Notes: a model not told the origin generated them from the sequence alone. DNA of 34,340 nt from DASQDT01 sp036380435 (GCA_036380435.1 DASVES010000142.1:1-34340), one strand, 5' to 3'; shown: positions 17,437 to 25,974, numbered from the stretch's first letter. A program made the numbers and translations.

Positions 17437-18323
17437 GGCCGCGCCTCGTCGAATATCTCAACGCGCTCTTCGGCACGACCGCCTTTGAATGGCTCGTGCC
17501 GGAGCCGCCCGTAGTCTACGCGCTGGCGATGCTCGCGGTGCTGTGTGTGATCGTGCGGCGCGCGGGGCGATCCGGTCTCACGCGCTACCACGTGGCGGGC
17601 GCGGCGCTGTGGGCGATGCTGGGCGGACTCGTCGGCGCGCGCGTCTTCTTCCTCGTCCAGCATCTCGGCGAGACGCTGGCGAACCCTTGGCAGGCGCTCG
17701 ACCCCGCGGGCGGCATCGCCTCGTGGGGCGCTTATCTCGGCGGCCTTGCGGGTCTCGCACTCTACTGCCTCGTCTACAAACAGGATTTGCCGCGCCACGC
17801 CGACCTCGTCGCCTCCGCGCTCGGACTCGGCGTGGCGGTGGGGCGCTTGAGTTGCTTCCTCAACGGCGACGACTTCGGGACGCTTTCGTCCGCGCCGTGG
17901 GCCGTCAGCTTCCCGCACGCGAGCTACCCCTTCGTGGCGCAGGCGCGCGCCGCCCTCATCTCGCCGCTCGCCGACCTCTCGCTCCCCGTCCACCCCGTCC
18001 AACTCTATCTGTCGCTCAACGGCCTCGTCCTCTTCCTGCTCGCCAGCCGTTTTTACAAAAGCTTCGCCCCGTGGCCCGGCGCGACCTTCTGCTTCTACTG
18101 GCTCTGCTACGGCACGGCGCGCTTCGCCCTCGAATTCTTCCGCGGCGACCAGTCGGCCCATCTCCTCTTCGGCGCGCTCACCGTGCCGCAGGTGTTGTGC
18201 CTCCTGTCGCTGCCGGCGGCGGCCTTCGGCCTTCGTCGGAGTCTGCGCCGCGCCGACGAGCCGGGCAGCAGCGTCTCCGTTGTGGCCGCGCCGACCAAAG
18301 CGGCGGCTCAGGTCTCGACCTGA
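17433..18323 (+). CDS. Divergent prolipoprotein diacylglyceryl transferase (Lgt) homologue
   Basis: A 296-residue polytopic membrane protein. Its GTG start shares four bases (GTGA) with the protease stop, so translation is coupled. Lgt hallmarks are present in order: GGLVGARVFFLV, DPAGGIASWGAYLGG, VGRLSCFLNGDDFG, HPVQLYLSLNG and YGTARFALEFFRGD. Compared with the usual signature G-R-x-G-N-F-x-N-x-E, the first Asn is replaced by Cys and the Glu by Asp; the His of the GG-x-x-x-H segment is Trp. The Arg and Glu in YGTARFALE are kept. Lgt attaches diacylglycerol to lipobox Cys in the inner membrane. The substitutions and the gene pairing suggest a paralogue with its own client rather than the housekeeping enzyme. 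Activity is not proven. Confidence 0.85.
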   Translation: MRPRLVEYLNALFGTTAFEWLVPEPPVVYALAMLAVLCVIVRRAGRSGLTRYHVAGAALWAMLGGLVGARVFFLVQHLGETLANPWQALDPAGGIASWGAYLGGLAGLALYCLVYKQDLPRHADLVASALGLGVAVGRLSCFLNGDDFGTLSSAPWAVSFPHASYPFVAQARAALISPLADLSLPVHPVQLYLSLNGLVLFLLASRFYKSFAPWPGATFCFYWLCYGTARFALEFFRGDQSAHLLFGALTVPQVLCLLSLPAAAFGLRRSLRRADEPGSSVSVVAAPTKAAAQVST

Positions 18324-18390
18324 CACGCCCACGCTCGCGGTACTGTGTTGTGCCCGCGGCGCGCTCCCTCCCAAGCGCCGGCGCGATGCG

Positions 18391-18419
18391 TTGCACGCTT
18401 CCGGGGCGTGAGGTAACAT
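18391..18419 (+). promoter_or_regulatory. Weak candidate promoter for glyA
   Basis: TTGCAC (18391-18396) and TAACAT (18414-18419) are separated by 17 bases, 50 bases before the glyA start. Each box matches only part of the sigma70 consensus. The ribosome site GGGAGGT (18458-18464) before ATG 18470 is good. Confidence 0.3.
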
Positions 18420-18469
18420 CCAAGCCAAATCAAAGTTCATGTTAAGTTGTCGCCGCCGGGAGGTTTGAG

Positions 18470-19771
18470 ATGAACGACCTTTTTAACGCGCCCCTGTCGG
18501 AAGTTGACCCCGTCATCAGCGACGCGATTGACCGCGAGGTGGCTCGCCAGGCCGAGGGGCTGGAACTCATCGCCTCAGAGAACTTCGTCAGCGAAGCCGT
18601 GCTCGAAGCGATGGGGTCGGTCTTCACGAACAAGTACGCGGAAGGCTATCCGAAGAAACGTTATTACGGCGGCTGCGAGTGGACGGACGTGGTCGAGCAG
18701 GCGGCGATTGACCGGGCCAAACAACTCTTCTCGGCCGAGCACGCCAACGTCCAGCCGCACTCGGGCGCGCAGGCCAACATGGCCGTCCTCCTCGCCGCGC
18801 TCCAGTACGGCGACCAGATACTCGGCATGAACCTCTCGCACGGCGGGCACCTCACGCACGGCCACCCCCTAAACTTCTCCGGCATCAGCTACAAGGTGGC
18901 CGACTACGGCGTCTCCACAGAGACCGAGCAGATCGACTACGACGAGCTACAAAAAATCGCCGAAGAGCACAAGCCGAAACTGATCATCTGCGGCGCTTCA
19001 GCCTACCCGCGCACCATCGACTTCGCACGCATCGGCGAGATCGCGCGCGCCATCGGCGCTCGCGTCATGGCCGACATCGCACACATCGCCGGCCCCGTCG
19101 TCGCCGGCCTCCACCCGTCGCCCGTCCCACACGCCGACTACGTCACCACGACGACGCACAAGACGCTGCGCGGCCCGCGCGGCGGCCTCATCCTCTGCCG
19201 CGAGGAGCACGCGAAGGAAGTCGATAGGAAAGTCTTCCCCGGAGTGCAGGGCGGCCCGCTCGTCCACATCATCGCGGCGAAGGCCGTGGCTTTCGGCGAG
19301 GCTCTGACCGAGGAGTTCAAGGATTATCAGCGGCGCATTCTCGCCAACGCGCGCGCTCTCGCCGCCGAGATGCAGGAGCAGGGATTTCGCCTCGTCTCGG
19401 GCGGGACGGACAATCACCTCATCCTCGTGGACGTCTTTATGGGCGGGAAGGGAATCACGGGCAAGGTCGCCGAGAAGGCGCTCGAAGCCGCAGGCATCAC
19501 CGTCAACAAGAACACCATCCCCTTCGACACCAACACGCCCTTCACCGCCTCCGGCGTCCGCATCGGCACGCCCGCCCTCACCACGCGCGGCATGGGCGAG
19601 GACGAGATGCGACAGGTCGCCCGGCTCATCGCCGCCATCCTCCACGAGCCGGAGTCCGAGGAGGTGCGCGCGCAAGTCCGGCAGTCCGTCCATGAGCTTT
19701 CGGCGCGCTTCCCGCTCTACCCGAAGCGTCTGAAGCAGAGGCCGGAGACGGAGGCGATGGGCGCGGACTAA
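18470..19771 (+). CDS. glyA: Serine hydroxymethyltransferase
   Basis: A 433-residue PLP enzyme that converts serine and tetrahydrofolate to glycine and 5,10-methylenetetrahydrofolate, the main source of one-carbon units. The PLP-binding Lys231 lies in DYVTTTTHKTLRGPRGG; other hallmarks are ELIASENFVS, KYAEGYPKKRYYGGCE and QPHSGAQAN. Length and spacing are normal and no key residue is missing. It is the best-conserved gene in this part of the window. A long inverted repeat starts immediately after the stop codon. Confidence 0.97.
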   Translation: MNDLFNAPLSEVDPVISDAIDREVARQAEGLELIASENFVSEAVLEAMGSVFTNKYAEGYPKKRYYGGCEWTDVVEQAAIDRAKQLFSAEHANVQPHSGAQANMAVLLAALQYGDQILGMNLSHGGHLTHGHPLNFSGISYKVADYGVSTETEQIDYDELQKIAEEHKPKLIICGASAYPRTIDFARIGEIARAIGARVMADIAHIAGPVVAGLHPSPVPHADYVTTTTHKTLRGPRGGLILCREEHAKEVDRKVFPGVQGGPLVHIIAAKAVAFGEALTEEFKDYQRRILANARALAAEMQEQGFRLVSGGTDNHLILVDVFMGGKGITGKVAEKALEAAGITVNKNTIPFDTNTPFTASGVRIGTPALTTRGMGEDEMRQVARLIAAILHEPESEEVRAQVRQSVHELSARFPLYPKRLKQRPETEAMGAD

Positions 19772-19773
19772 GT

Positions 19774-19855
19774 AAGGAAAAAGTAAAAAGGCAAAAGGCA
19801 AAAGTGAGGAAGCATCGCCTCTTCACTTTTGCCTTTTGCCTTTTTACTTTTTCCT
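19774..19855. repeat. 34-bp-stem inverted repeat built of heptamers, after glyA
   Basis: The left arm (19774-19807) contains the units GGAAAAA, GTAAAAA, GGCAAAA, GGCAAAA. The right arm (about 19822-19855) is its exact reverse complement, ending in a T-rich run. The hairpin begins three bases after the glyA stop, so it may also serve as a glyA terminator. It is AT-rich, unlike the flanking genes. Confidence 0.88.
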
Positions 19856-19910
19856 TCCATCGGTGGTATGCCGTACAATACGCGCATCACGCGCGTGGAG
19901 GTGCGGGGCC

Positions 19911-20225
19911 GTGCTCAAGTCCGTCGAGGAGCAGATTCGGAAGGCGATGGCCGAGGGCGAGTTCGACAACCTGCCCGGCAGGGGCCAGCCCCTCAGTCTT
20001 GAGGCTTACTTCAGCACGCCCGAGCACCTCCGCATGGCCTACTCGGTTTTGAAGAGCGGCGACTTCGTCCCCCAAGAGGTGCAGATGTTCCGAGACATCG
20101 ACGACTTGAAGACGCGTCTCAACTCCTCGACCGACGCGGCCGAGCGTGAACGACTCCAGAAGCAGATCAGGGAGAAAAAACTGAATCTCACCGTCCTGCT
20201 GGAGGGACGCCGGCCCGGCCGTTGA
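19911..20225 (+). CDS. DUF1992 (DnaJ-homologue subfamily C member 28-like) protein
   Basis: A 104-residue protein. The pattern SVEEQIRKAMAEGEFDNLPGRGQPL is the DUF1992 signature; the C-terminal half is a charged helical region (ETRLNSSTDAAERERLQKQIREKKL-like). The family is widespread and its function is unknown; the DnaJ name comes from a eukaryotic homologue, and no J-domain is present here. The start is GTG 19911 with a GGAGGTG ribosome site seven bases before; an ATG further upstream at 19836 would lie in the inverted repeat and adds non-conserved residues. Confidence 0.88.
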   Translation: MLKSVEEQIRKAMAEGEFDNLPGRGQPLSLEAYFSTPEHLRMAYSVLKSGDFVPQEVQMFRDIDDLKTRLNSSTDAAERERLQKQIREKKLNLTVLLEGRRPGR

Positions 20226-20319
20226 AATCACGCGGCCCGAACGACGACGCCGACGCCCGGCCCGCACCCCTCCCCGTTGCGGGCCGATCAGGGAAACAGC
20301 CCTCACTACTGAATAACAC

Positions 20320-22293
20320 ATGGAAGAAATCTTCGGCCCACAGGGACTGATCGCGCGCGCGCACCCCGACTACGAGTACCGGCCCGGTCAGGTGCAGATG
20401 GCCGACGCCGTGCTGCGCGCCTTCGAGGAGCGGCGTCACCTCGTCGTCGAGGCGGGCACGGGCGTGGGCAAGACTCTGGCCTACCTCGTCCCGGCCGTCG
20501 CGGCGGCGCTGGAGCGTCGCTGCCGCGTCGTCATCTCCACGGGGACGAAAAACTTGCAGGAGCAGTTGATGGAGAAGGACATTCCTTTTCTCCAGAGCGT
20601 GCTCCCGCGCAAGTTCACGGCCGCTTACATGAAGGGCCGCAACAACTACTCCTGCCTCCAGCGCATCAAGCGCGCCGAGTCCACGCCCATCCTCGACGGC
20701 TTAGACGACCTCGACCACTTCGACACCGTGCGCCGCTGGGCGCGCGACTCCGAAACGGGCGACCGCGCCGAGCTGACCGAGCTGCCCGAGAACCTCCCCT
20801 TCTGGCGTCACATCGACGCGCGCTCCGAGACCTGCCTCGGACAGAAGTGCCCCGACTTCGACCCCTGCTTCATCACACGCATGCGCCAGCGCGCCTCCGA
20901 CGCCGACATCATCGTCGTCAACCACCACCTCTTCTTCGCCGACCTCGCGCTTCGCGGCGGCGACTACGGACAGGTCATCCCCGACTACGGCGCCGTCATC
21001 TTCGACGAGGCGCACCAGATCGAAGACGTGGCCGCCGAGTACTTCGGCGCGCAGGTCTCCAACTACCAGATCGAAGACCTCCTGCGCGATTTGAGTAACC
21101 TGCCGATTACGGACGCGAGCACGAACCGCGAGCTGACGCGCACGGCCAACCGCGTCGCGCGCTTCAGTGAGGGCTTTTGGATGGGCTTCACGCGCGACGA
21201 GCGCGGCGAGGAGGGACGCTTCCCCATCCTGCCGGGCACGTTCGCGCGCAAGGGCCGCTCCGGCGAGATCGAGGCCACCCCGCTCGGCGATTCGTACCTC
21301 AGTCTCGACGGCGCACTGGGCCGCATGGAGGCCACACTCGACGCGCTGCGCGACGCGCCGCCCGAAGTCGAAAACCTCCTGCGTCGTATCCGCGAGGCGC
21401 GCTTTCAGTTGGAGTTCGTCGTCGCGGGCGACGACCGCCGCTACGTCTACTGGAGCGAGCGCCGCGGCCGCGGCGTCTTCCTGCGCGCCTCGCCCATCGA
21501 CGTTTCCACGCTCCTTCAGGAAAAACTCTTCGAGCGCACCGAGACCGTCGTGCTCACCTCGGCGACGCTCGCCAGCGGCGGCCGCTTCAGCTTCATACGC
21601 GAACGCCTCGGCCTTCCCGAAGAGACCGACGAGCTGATCGCGCAGTCGGGCTACGACTACGACCGGCAGGCCGTGCTCTACCTGCCGCCGCGGATGCCCG
21701 ACCCGCGCTCGCCCCAGTGGGCCGAGGCGGCGGCCGACGAAGTCGTCAAGCTCCTCGACCTTTCAGAGGGCCACGCCTTCGTGCTCTCGACTTCGCTCTC
21801 CGGCATGCAGGCGCTCTACGAGCGCGTCTCGCCGCGCGTCAGCTACCCGTGCTTCGTGCAGGGGAGCGCGTCGAAGGCGGGGCTGCTGGAGAAGTTTCGG
21901 AAGACGCCGAACGCCGTGCTCTTCGCCACGTCGAGCTTCTGGCAGGGCGTGGATGTGCGCGGCCGACAACTGTCGTGCGTCATCGTTGACAAGCTGCCCT
22001 TCGCCGTCCCGACCGACCCGGTGGTGGCCGCGCGCCAACGCTTCATCGACGAGCAGGGCGGGTCGAGTTTCTACGAGTACAGCGTCCCGCAGGCGTGCAT
22101 CTCGCTCAAGCAGGGACTCGGCCGACTGATTCGCGGGACGACCGACCGCGGCCTGCTCGCCGTCCTCGACCCGCGCCTGCGCACGCAAGGGTACGGTCGC
22201 GTCTTCCTCGCGAGCCTCCCGCCGTGCCGCATCACCTCCGATCTCGAAGAGGCCGCGCGGGTGTTTGAAACGGACGCGGCAACAGTTAGATAA
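20320..22293 (+). CDS. DinG/XPD-like ATP-dependent helicase with Fe-S cluster motif
   Basis: A 657-residue SF2 helicase. Walker A is AGTGVGKT at residues 45-52, and the DEAH box lies at 229-232 (IFDEAHQIED). Between them are four Cys (112, 172, 177, 183) in NYSC, ETCLGQKC and PCF, the arrangement that binds a 4Fe-4S cluster in DinG and XPD. Motifs V and VI are visible near the end: TSSFWQGVDVRGRQLSCVIVDKLPF and LKQGLGRLIRGTTDRG. These enzymes unwind DNA 5' to 3' and resolve R-loops or forks. The ATG at 20320 directly begins the conserved EEIFGPQGLIARAHPDYEYRPGQ. No exonuclease domain, so DinG or YoaA type. Confidence 0.93.
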   Translation: MEEIFGPQGLIARAHPDYEYRPGQVQMADAVLRAFEERRHLVVEAGTGVGKTLAYLVPAVAAALERRCRVVISTGTKNLQEQLMEKDIPFLQSVLPRKFTAAYMKGRNNYSCLQRIKRAESTPILDGLDDLDHFDTVRRWARDSETGDRAELTELPENLPFWRHIDARSETCLGQKCPDFDPCFITRMRQRASDADIIVVNHHLFFADLALRGGDYGQVIPDYGAVIFDEAHQIEDVAAEYFGAQVSNYQIEDLLRDLSNLPITDASTNRELTRTANRVARFSEGFWMGFTRDERGEEGRFPILPGTFARKGRSGEIEATPLGDSYLSLDGALGRMEATLDALRDAPPEVENLLRRIREARFQLEFVVAGDDRRYVYWSERRGRGVFLRASPIDVSTLLQEKLFERTETVVLTSATLASGGRFSFIRERLGLPEETDELIAQSGYDYDRQAVLYLPPRMPDPRSPQWAEAAADEVVKLLDLSEGHAFVLSTSLSGMQALYERVSPRVSYPCFVQGSASKAGLLEKFRKTPNAVLFATSSFWQGVDVRGRQLSCVIVDKLPFAVPTDPVVAARQRFIDEQGGSSFYEYSVPQACISLKQGLGRLIRGTTDRGLLAVLDPRLRTQGYGRVFLASLPPCRITSDLEEAARVFETDAATVR

Positions 22294-22343
22294 TGACGGG
22301 GCCGTTCTATAAACCCGAATAACCTGTCCCACCGGAGGTGCGA

Positions 22344-22565
22344 ATGAATCGAGACGAGCGCGAAGACACGACGATCTACAAGGTGGTCGTCAACCACGAG
22401 GAGCAGTACTCGATCTGGCCAGCCGAGCGCGAGAACGCGCTCGGCTGGAACGACGCCGGCAAGTCGGGCACCAAGGCGGAATGTCTCGCCTACATTCAGG
22501 AGGTGTGGACGGACATGCGCCCGCTCAGCCTGCGGAAGAAGATGGAAGAGACGGGGAAGCAGTGA
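22344..22565 (+). CDS. MbtH-like protein (orphan)
   Basis: A 73-residue protein with an almost complete MbtH signature: VVVNHEEQYSIWPAERENALGW, then AGKSGTKAECLAYIQEVW and TDMRPLSLRKKM. MbtH-like proteins bind adenylation domains of nonribosomal peptide synthetases and are needed for their folding or activity. No synthetase is in this window, and the neighbours (helicase and queD) are housekeeping genes. The ATG at 22344 follows GGAGG by five bases; an in-frame GTG at 22338 overlaps that site. Codon use is like the neighbours, so there is no sign of recent transfer. Partner protein must be elsewhere. Confidence 0.93.
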   Translation: MNRDEREDTTIYKVVVNHEEQYSIWPAERENALGWNDAGKSGTKAECLAYIQEVWTDMRPLSLRKKMEETGKQ

Positions 22566-22658
22566 GGTGCAGCCGCCTTTAGCATTCGAGCGCGCGCGGC
22601 GTGAGCACACGTATCTCGTGCCGCGCGTGGCCCGAAGATCGAGGGGAAGCAAAACGAG

Positions 22659-23042
22659 ATGGCCGCAGTCTTTGAAGTGATGATCGAGCGCAACTTTTCG
22701 AGCGCGCACCAGTTGCGCGGCTACCGTGGGAAGTGCGAGAACCTGCACGGCCACAACTACCGCGTGGAGATTTACGCGCGCGGCAGCGAGCTGAACAACA
22801 TCGGGCTGCTGGTGGATTTCGTCGAGTTGAAGGAGGCGGCCGACGAGATCGTCGCCTACCTCGACCACAAGAACATCAACGAGCTGCCGCCCTTCGACGA
22901 AGAGCTGAACCCCTCGGCCGAAAACCTCGCCCGCTTCATCCTCGAACGCGTCGCCGCGCGCGTCGGCGACGACCGCGTGCAAATCCATCAGGTGCGCTGC
23001 TTCGAGACGCCCACGAGCGTCGCCACCTATCGGGTCGATTGA
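22659..23042 (+). CDS. queD: 6-carboxy-5,6,7,8-tetrahydropterin synthase, QueD
   Basis: A 127-residue 6-pyruvoyltetrahydropterin-synthase-fold protein. Zinc ligands are His17, His30 and His32; the catalytic Cys26 is part of C-x-x-x-H-G-H, the QueD form. The later segments DHKNINEL, NPSAENLA and CFETPTS are also typical. QueD converts dihydroneopterin triphosphate to 6-carboxytetrahydropterin in synthesis of queuosine and related 7-deazaguanines. No other que gene is nearby. A pterin synthase (PTPS) role is a less likely alternative, as the Cys and HGH spacing point to QueD. Confidence 0.93.
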   Translation: MAAVFEVMIERNFSSAHQLRGYRGKCENLHGHNYRVEIYARGSELNNIGLLVDFVELKEAADEIVAYLDHKNINELPPFDEELNPSAENLARFILERVAARVGDDRVQIHQVRCFETPTSVATYRVD

Positions 23043-23065
23043 GACGCGGCCCCGGCCACTCACCT

Positions 23066-23105
23066 AAACGTTAAGAGGCGGGCACGTGCCCGCCTCTTAA
23101 CGTTT
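23066..23105. terminator. Perfect 40-base palindrome between queD and the GGDEF gene
   Basis: A palindrome of 20 base pairs without a loop, centred on GCACGTGC, with AACGTT-rich outer ends. It lies 23 bases after the queD stop and 44 bases from the stop of the convergent cyclase gene. It may end transcription from both sides; the terminal T's are few. Confidence 0.75.
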
Positions 23106-23149
23106 CTAAAATGGTTCGCTCACCGCTCTCGGCGCGGCCCAAAACTAAA

Positions 23150-24877
23150 TCACATCGACACGTCTTCGAGCGCGATGAGGATTGACCCGTCGTCAACCGT
23201 CGCCGCCGCGTTCGCCTCGGCCCGCGGCGCGTCCTCCGACTCGTCCGTATCATCGAGCTTCGCCGGCGAGTCGTCGGCTTCCAGTTCGGATTCCGGCGGT
23301 ATGCAGACGCGGTTGCGGCCCGTGTGCTTGGCTTCGTAGAGCGCGCGGTCGGCCGTCGTCACGAGCAGGTCGCGCGCGCCGGCATGGGCCGGGAAGGTGG
23401 CGACGCCGAAAGAGGCCGTCACGCCGCCGACGCCGGGGATGTCCAGTTCTTCGATGCGCGCGCGCAGTCGCTCGGCGACCTTCAGCGCGCCTTCGAGGCC
23501 CGCCTGCGGCAGAATCACGGCGAACTCCTCGCCGCCGTAGCGCGCCGCCGTGTCCACGCCGCGCAGCTCCTGTCTCAAACCGTCGGCGATCATCCTGAGC
23601 GCCACGTCGCCGGCGGCGTGGCCGTGCGTGTCGTTGACGCGCTTGAAGTGGTCGATGTCGAGCATGATGAGAGAGAGCGAGTGGTGCGTGCGCGTGGCCA
23701 TGAGCATGTCTCGCTTGAGCTGCATCTCGAAGGAGCGGCGGTTGGGGCACCCCGTCAGTCCGTCGGTCAGCGCTTGCTGCTGCATCTCCTCGAAGAGACG
23801 CGCGTGGTTGACGGCCACGGCCACCTGATCGGCCACCGTCCGCATCAGCAGTATCTGATTCTCATCCCACACGCGCGAAGGGTCGTCCGAGCGCACCATC
23901 AGCACGCCCACGGCGCGCTCGCGGTAGATGAGCGGCACGGCGGCGACGGGGCGCGTCGTCGGGTCGGCGTCGGCGCCGGCGCATCCGTCCTGCACGTAAG
24001 CCTTCATGCGCGCGCCCAGTCGAACCTGATAGGCGTGGAGGTCGCTGACCATCCCTTCGCGCTCCGACTCGTCGCTCTCACCGTCGCGGAAGTAGCAGTG
24101 CATGAGCGGCGGCTCGCCCGGCTCGTCCTCGACGCACAGGGCGCTGTGCTGCGCGCCGAGCGCGCGGCCGACCTCGTCAACTGTGGTCTGAAGCACGCTC
24201 GACAATTCCAAAGAGCTGCGAATGGCCGTGGCGATGCGGTTGACCGCGATCTCGCGCAGGGCCTGCTCCTGTAGCAGACGCGCGAGCTTGGTCGTAACGG
24301 CGACGGTCAGTTGCAGCGAGGTCGCCTTCGGCACGCTCGTCCGCACCGCCCGCGAGAAGAGCGGCGCCTGCGCGGGGCACTCGGCCGTCACGCGCGCCAT
24401 GAGGTATTCGAGCGCCGAGTAGACGATGTCCGGCTCGAACGTCCAGATGACCTCGGCGCCGCCGGCGTCCGCGTCGTCGCCCGCGCGGTTGCGCACGGTC
24501 GCGAGCAGGGCGGAGAAGCGCGCGTCGGCGACAACTACGAACCGCTCTTCGAGTGAAGTCTCTCCGGCCAGTTTGATGAGGCTGGGGTCGCGCCCGATGG
24601 CGTCCCACTTCAGTGGGCGGCTGTGCAGCGCGTCGTCGGGCGAGACGAAGAAGAAGGCGTGGCGGGCCGCGCGGCCGACCTCGCGGACGCGCTCCCAATC
24701 GCGCAACGAACGCTCGGCGGCGAACGGCAGCCCCTCGACGACGAGCGCCGCGAGATTGTTCTCCAGCACCACGTCCTCGAAATAACGATGTAACTGCGCG
24801 ATGGTCTGCTCGGCGCAACGCACGGGCGTGAGCTGGCGCGGATGTTGGGCGAGCAGTGCGTCGTAGAGGGTGAGCAT
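23150..24877 (-). CDS. Diguanylate cyclase with DICT-like and GAF sensory domains
   Basis: A protein of about 575 residues. An N-terminal DICT-like sensor (about 1-185, LTLYDALLAQHPRQLTPVRC) is followed by a GAF domain (about 215-390, ALCVEDEPGEPPLMHCYF, VAAVPLIYRERAVGVLMV) and a GGDEF domain. The active site is GGEEF at about 448-452, and RGVD at 439-442, five residues before it, is the RxxD inhibitory site, so an active, product-inhibited c-di-GMP synthase is expected. The C-terminus is an acidic tail. Start is uncertain: ATG 24877 gives the best domain boundary but has a weak ribosome site; an in-frame ATG at 24976 and GTG at 24994 are possible, the added residues looking non-conserved. 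Confidence 0.87.
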   Translation of the reverse strand: MLTLYDALLAQHPRQLTPVRCAEQTIAQLHRYFEDVVLENNLAALVVEGLPFAAERSLRDWERVREVGRAARHAFFFVSPDDALHSRPLKWDAIGRDPSLIKLAGETSLEERFVVVADARFSALLATVRNRAGDDADAGGAEVIWTFEPDIVYSALEYLMARVTAECPAQAPLFSRAVRTSVPKATSLQLTVAVTTKLARLLQEQALREIAVNRIATAIRSSLELSSVLQTTVDEVGRALGAQHSALCVEDEPGEPPLMHCYFRDGESDESEREGMVSDLHAYQVRLGARMKAYVQDGCAGADADPTTRPVAAVPLIYRERAVGVLMVRSDDPSRVWDENQILLMRTVADQVAVAVNHARLFEEMQQQALTDGLTGCPNRRSFEMQLKRDMLMATRTHHSLSLIMLDIDHFKRVNDTHGHAAGDVALRMIADGLRQELRGVDTAARYGGEEFAVILPQAGLEGALKVAERLRARIEELDIPGVGGVTASFGVATFPAHAGARDLLVTTADRALYEAKHTGRNRVCIPPESELEADDSPAKLDDTDESEDAPRAEANAAATVDDGSILIALEDVSM

Positions 24878-25088
24878 GGGCCGAAGCGCGGAAAGTGAAG
24901 GACTGAAGGCGCGAGGTTCAAAGGAAGCCCGGCGGCTTGGGAGGCCGTCCGCAAGTCGGACGGCAGGCAAACACATTTTTACATATGCCAACACCGCTTG
25001 TCTATAAGATAAATGAGTGTGAAAAATGACGGGGAAAAGCCAAATTTCTGACGCATGCAGTTGATTTGGGACGCAAAGAAGGGTGGTG

Positions 25089-25529
25089 TTAGGGAGTTTG
25101 GGCCGGAGTCTCGGTCTGGATAAGGTAAGTGGTTGTGGCCGTTGCGGTAAGCTTGCCGGTCTCGTCCGTCGTGTCGATTGAGAGGGTGACGATGCGGCGG
25201 CCGGCGCGCAGGACGCGTGCGCGGGCCTCGATTCGGCCGCGCAGGACGGGGCGGAGGAAGTGGATCGTGAGGTCGATGGTGACGGTGCTCTGGCCGGGTT
25301 CGAGCAGCGACATGACGGCGAAGGCCGAGGCCGTGTCCATGAGCGAGGCGACGGCCCCGCCGTGCATCAGGCCCGCGTTGCGTGTCAACTCCTCGCGCAG
25401 TTCGAGCGCGATGCGGGCCGCGCCGCGCGTTGCTCCCACGAACTCCATCCCGAGCAGGCGCGTGTAGGGGATGCGGCCGAAGATTTCGCGCAGGCGCGCG
25501 AGCTGCGTCTCATCGAGTTGCTGCTCCAT
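25089..25529 (-). CDS. PaaI-like hotdog-fold thioesterase
   Basis: A 146-residue hotdog protein. The conserved helix-strand NAGLMHGGAVASLMDTASAF carries the N..G..HGG...L.D pattern of PaaI-type acyl-CoA thioesterases, and STVTIDLTIHFLRPVLRG is the typical following strand. Start ATG 25529 shares one base with the YbjQ stop (TGATG), so the two are translationally coupled. The protein could hydrolyse a phenylacetyl-CoA-type or 4-hydroxybenzoyl-CoA-type ester; no catabolic cluster is adjacent, so the substrate is unknown. A longer open frame reaching 26078 is out-of-frame reading of the YbjQ gene. Confidence 0.9.
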   Translation of the reverse strand: MEQQLDETQLARLREIFGRIPYTRLLGMEFVGATRGAARIALELREELTRNAGLMHGGAVASLMDTASAFAVMSLLEPGQSTVTIDLTIHFLRPVLRGRIEARARVLRAGRRIVTLSIDTTDETGKLTATATTTYLIQTETPAQTP

Positions 25530-25939
25530 CAGGAGTTGTAGAGGTCGGTCCCTTCCAACGGCTCGACGACGACGGCTGTGCCGTAGGCGAGAACTTCGGT
25601 CGCGCCCTGTATGACCTCGGTGGCGTCGTAGCGTGCGCCGATGATGGCGTTGGCGCCGAGTTCGGTCGCGTGTTGAATCATGATCTCGAAGGCAACGGCG
25701 CGCGTCTCCTCGCACAGACGCGTCCAGGCGTTGATGTTGCCGCCGGCGAGCGTGTTGAAGAAGGCGCCGATGTTGACGAAGAGGTTGCGCGAGCGGACGA
25801 TGATGCCGCGCACGACGCCGAGGTTCTGCCGGACGCGGTAGCCCGGAAGCTCGAAGGCGGTCGTGACCATCTGCGGCGAGACGGAGAACTTCGTCGAGCT
25901 GATCTCGTAGGGGACGCGTTTTTGCAGTTCGTTGTTCAT
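25529..25939 (-). CDS. YbjQ/UPF0145-family protein
   Basis: A 136-residue protein of the YbjQ (UPF0145) family, sometimes labelled heavy-metal-binding. Matching segments are GYRVRQNLGVVRGIIVRSRN, EIMIQHATELGANAIIGARYD and EVLAYGTAVVVEPL. The family forms pentamers; its role is unknown. The start is ATG 25939 or GTG 25942: the upstream AAGGAG is 12 bases from the ATG and 9 from the GTG. The stop overlaps the thioesterase start by one base. Confidence 0.9.
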   Translation of the reverse strand: MNNELQKRVPYEISSTKFSVSPQMVTTAFELPGYRVRQNLGVVRGIIVRSRNLFVNIGAFFNTLAGGNINAWTRLCEETRAVAFEIMIQHATELGANAIIGARYDATEVIQGATEVLAYGTAVVVEPLEGTDLYNS

Positions 25940-25974
25940 CACTAAAGAAAGCTCCTTTTGTGAGCTGCGGCCGT

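Noticed and set aside
24877..24994. Longer start for the diguanylate cyclase
   Set aside because: The extra residues come from a low-complexity, weakly heptamer-like stretch and do not look conserved, but the point is not certain.
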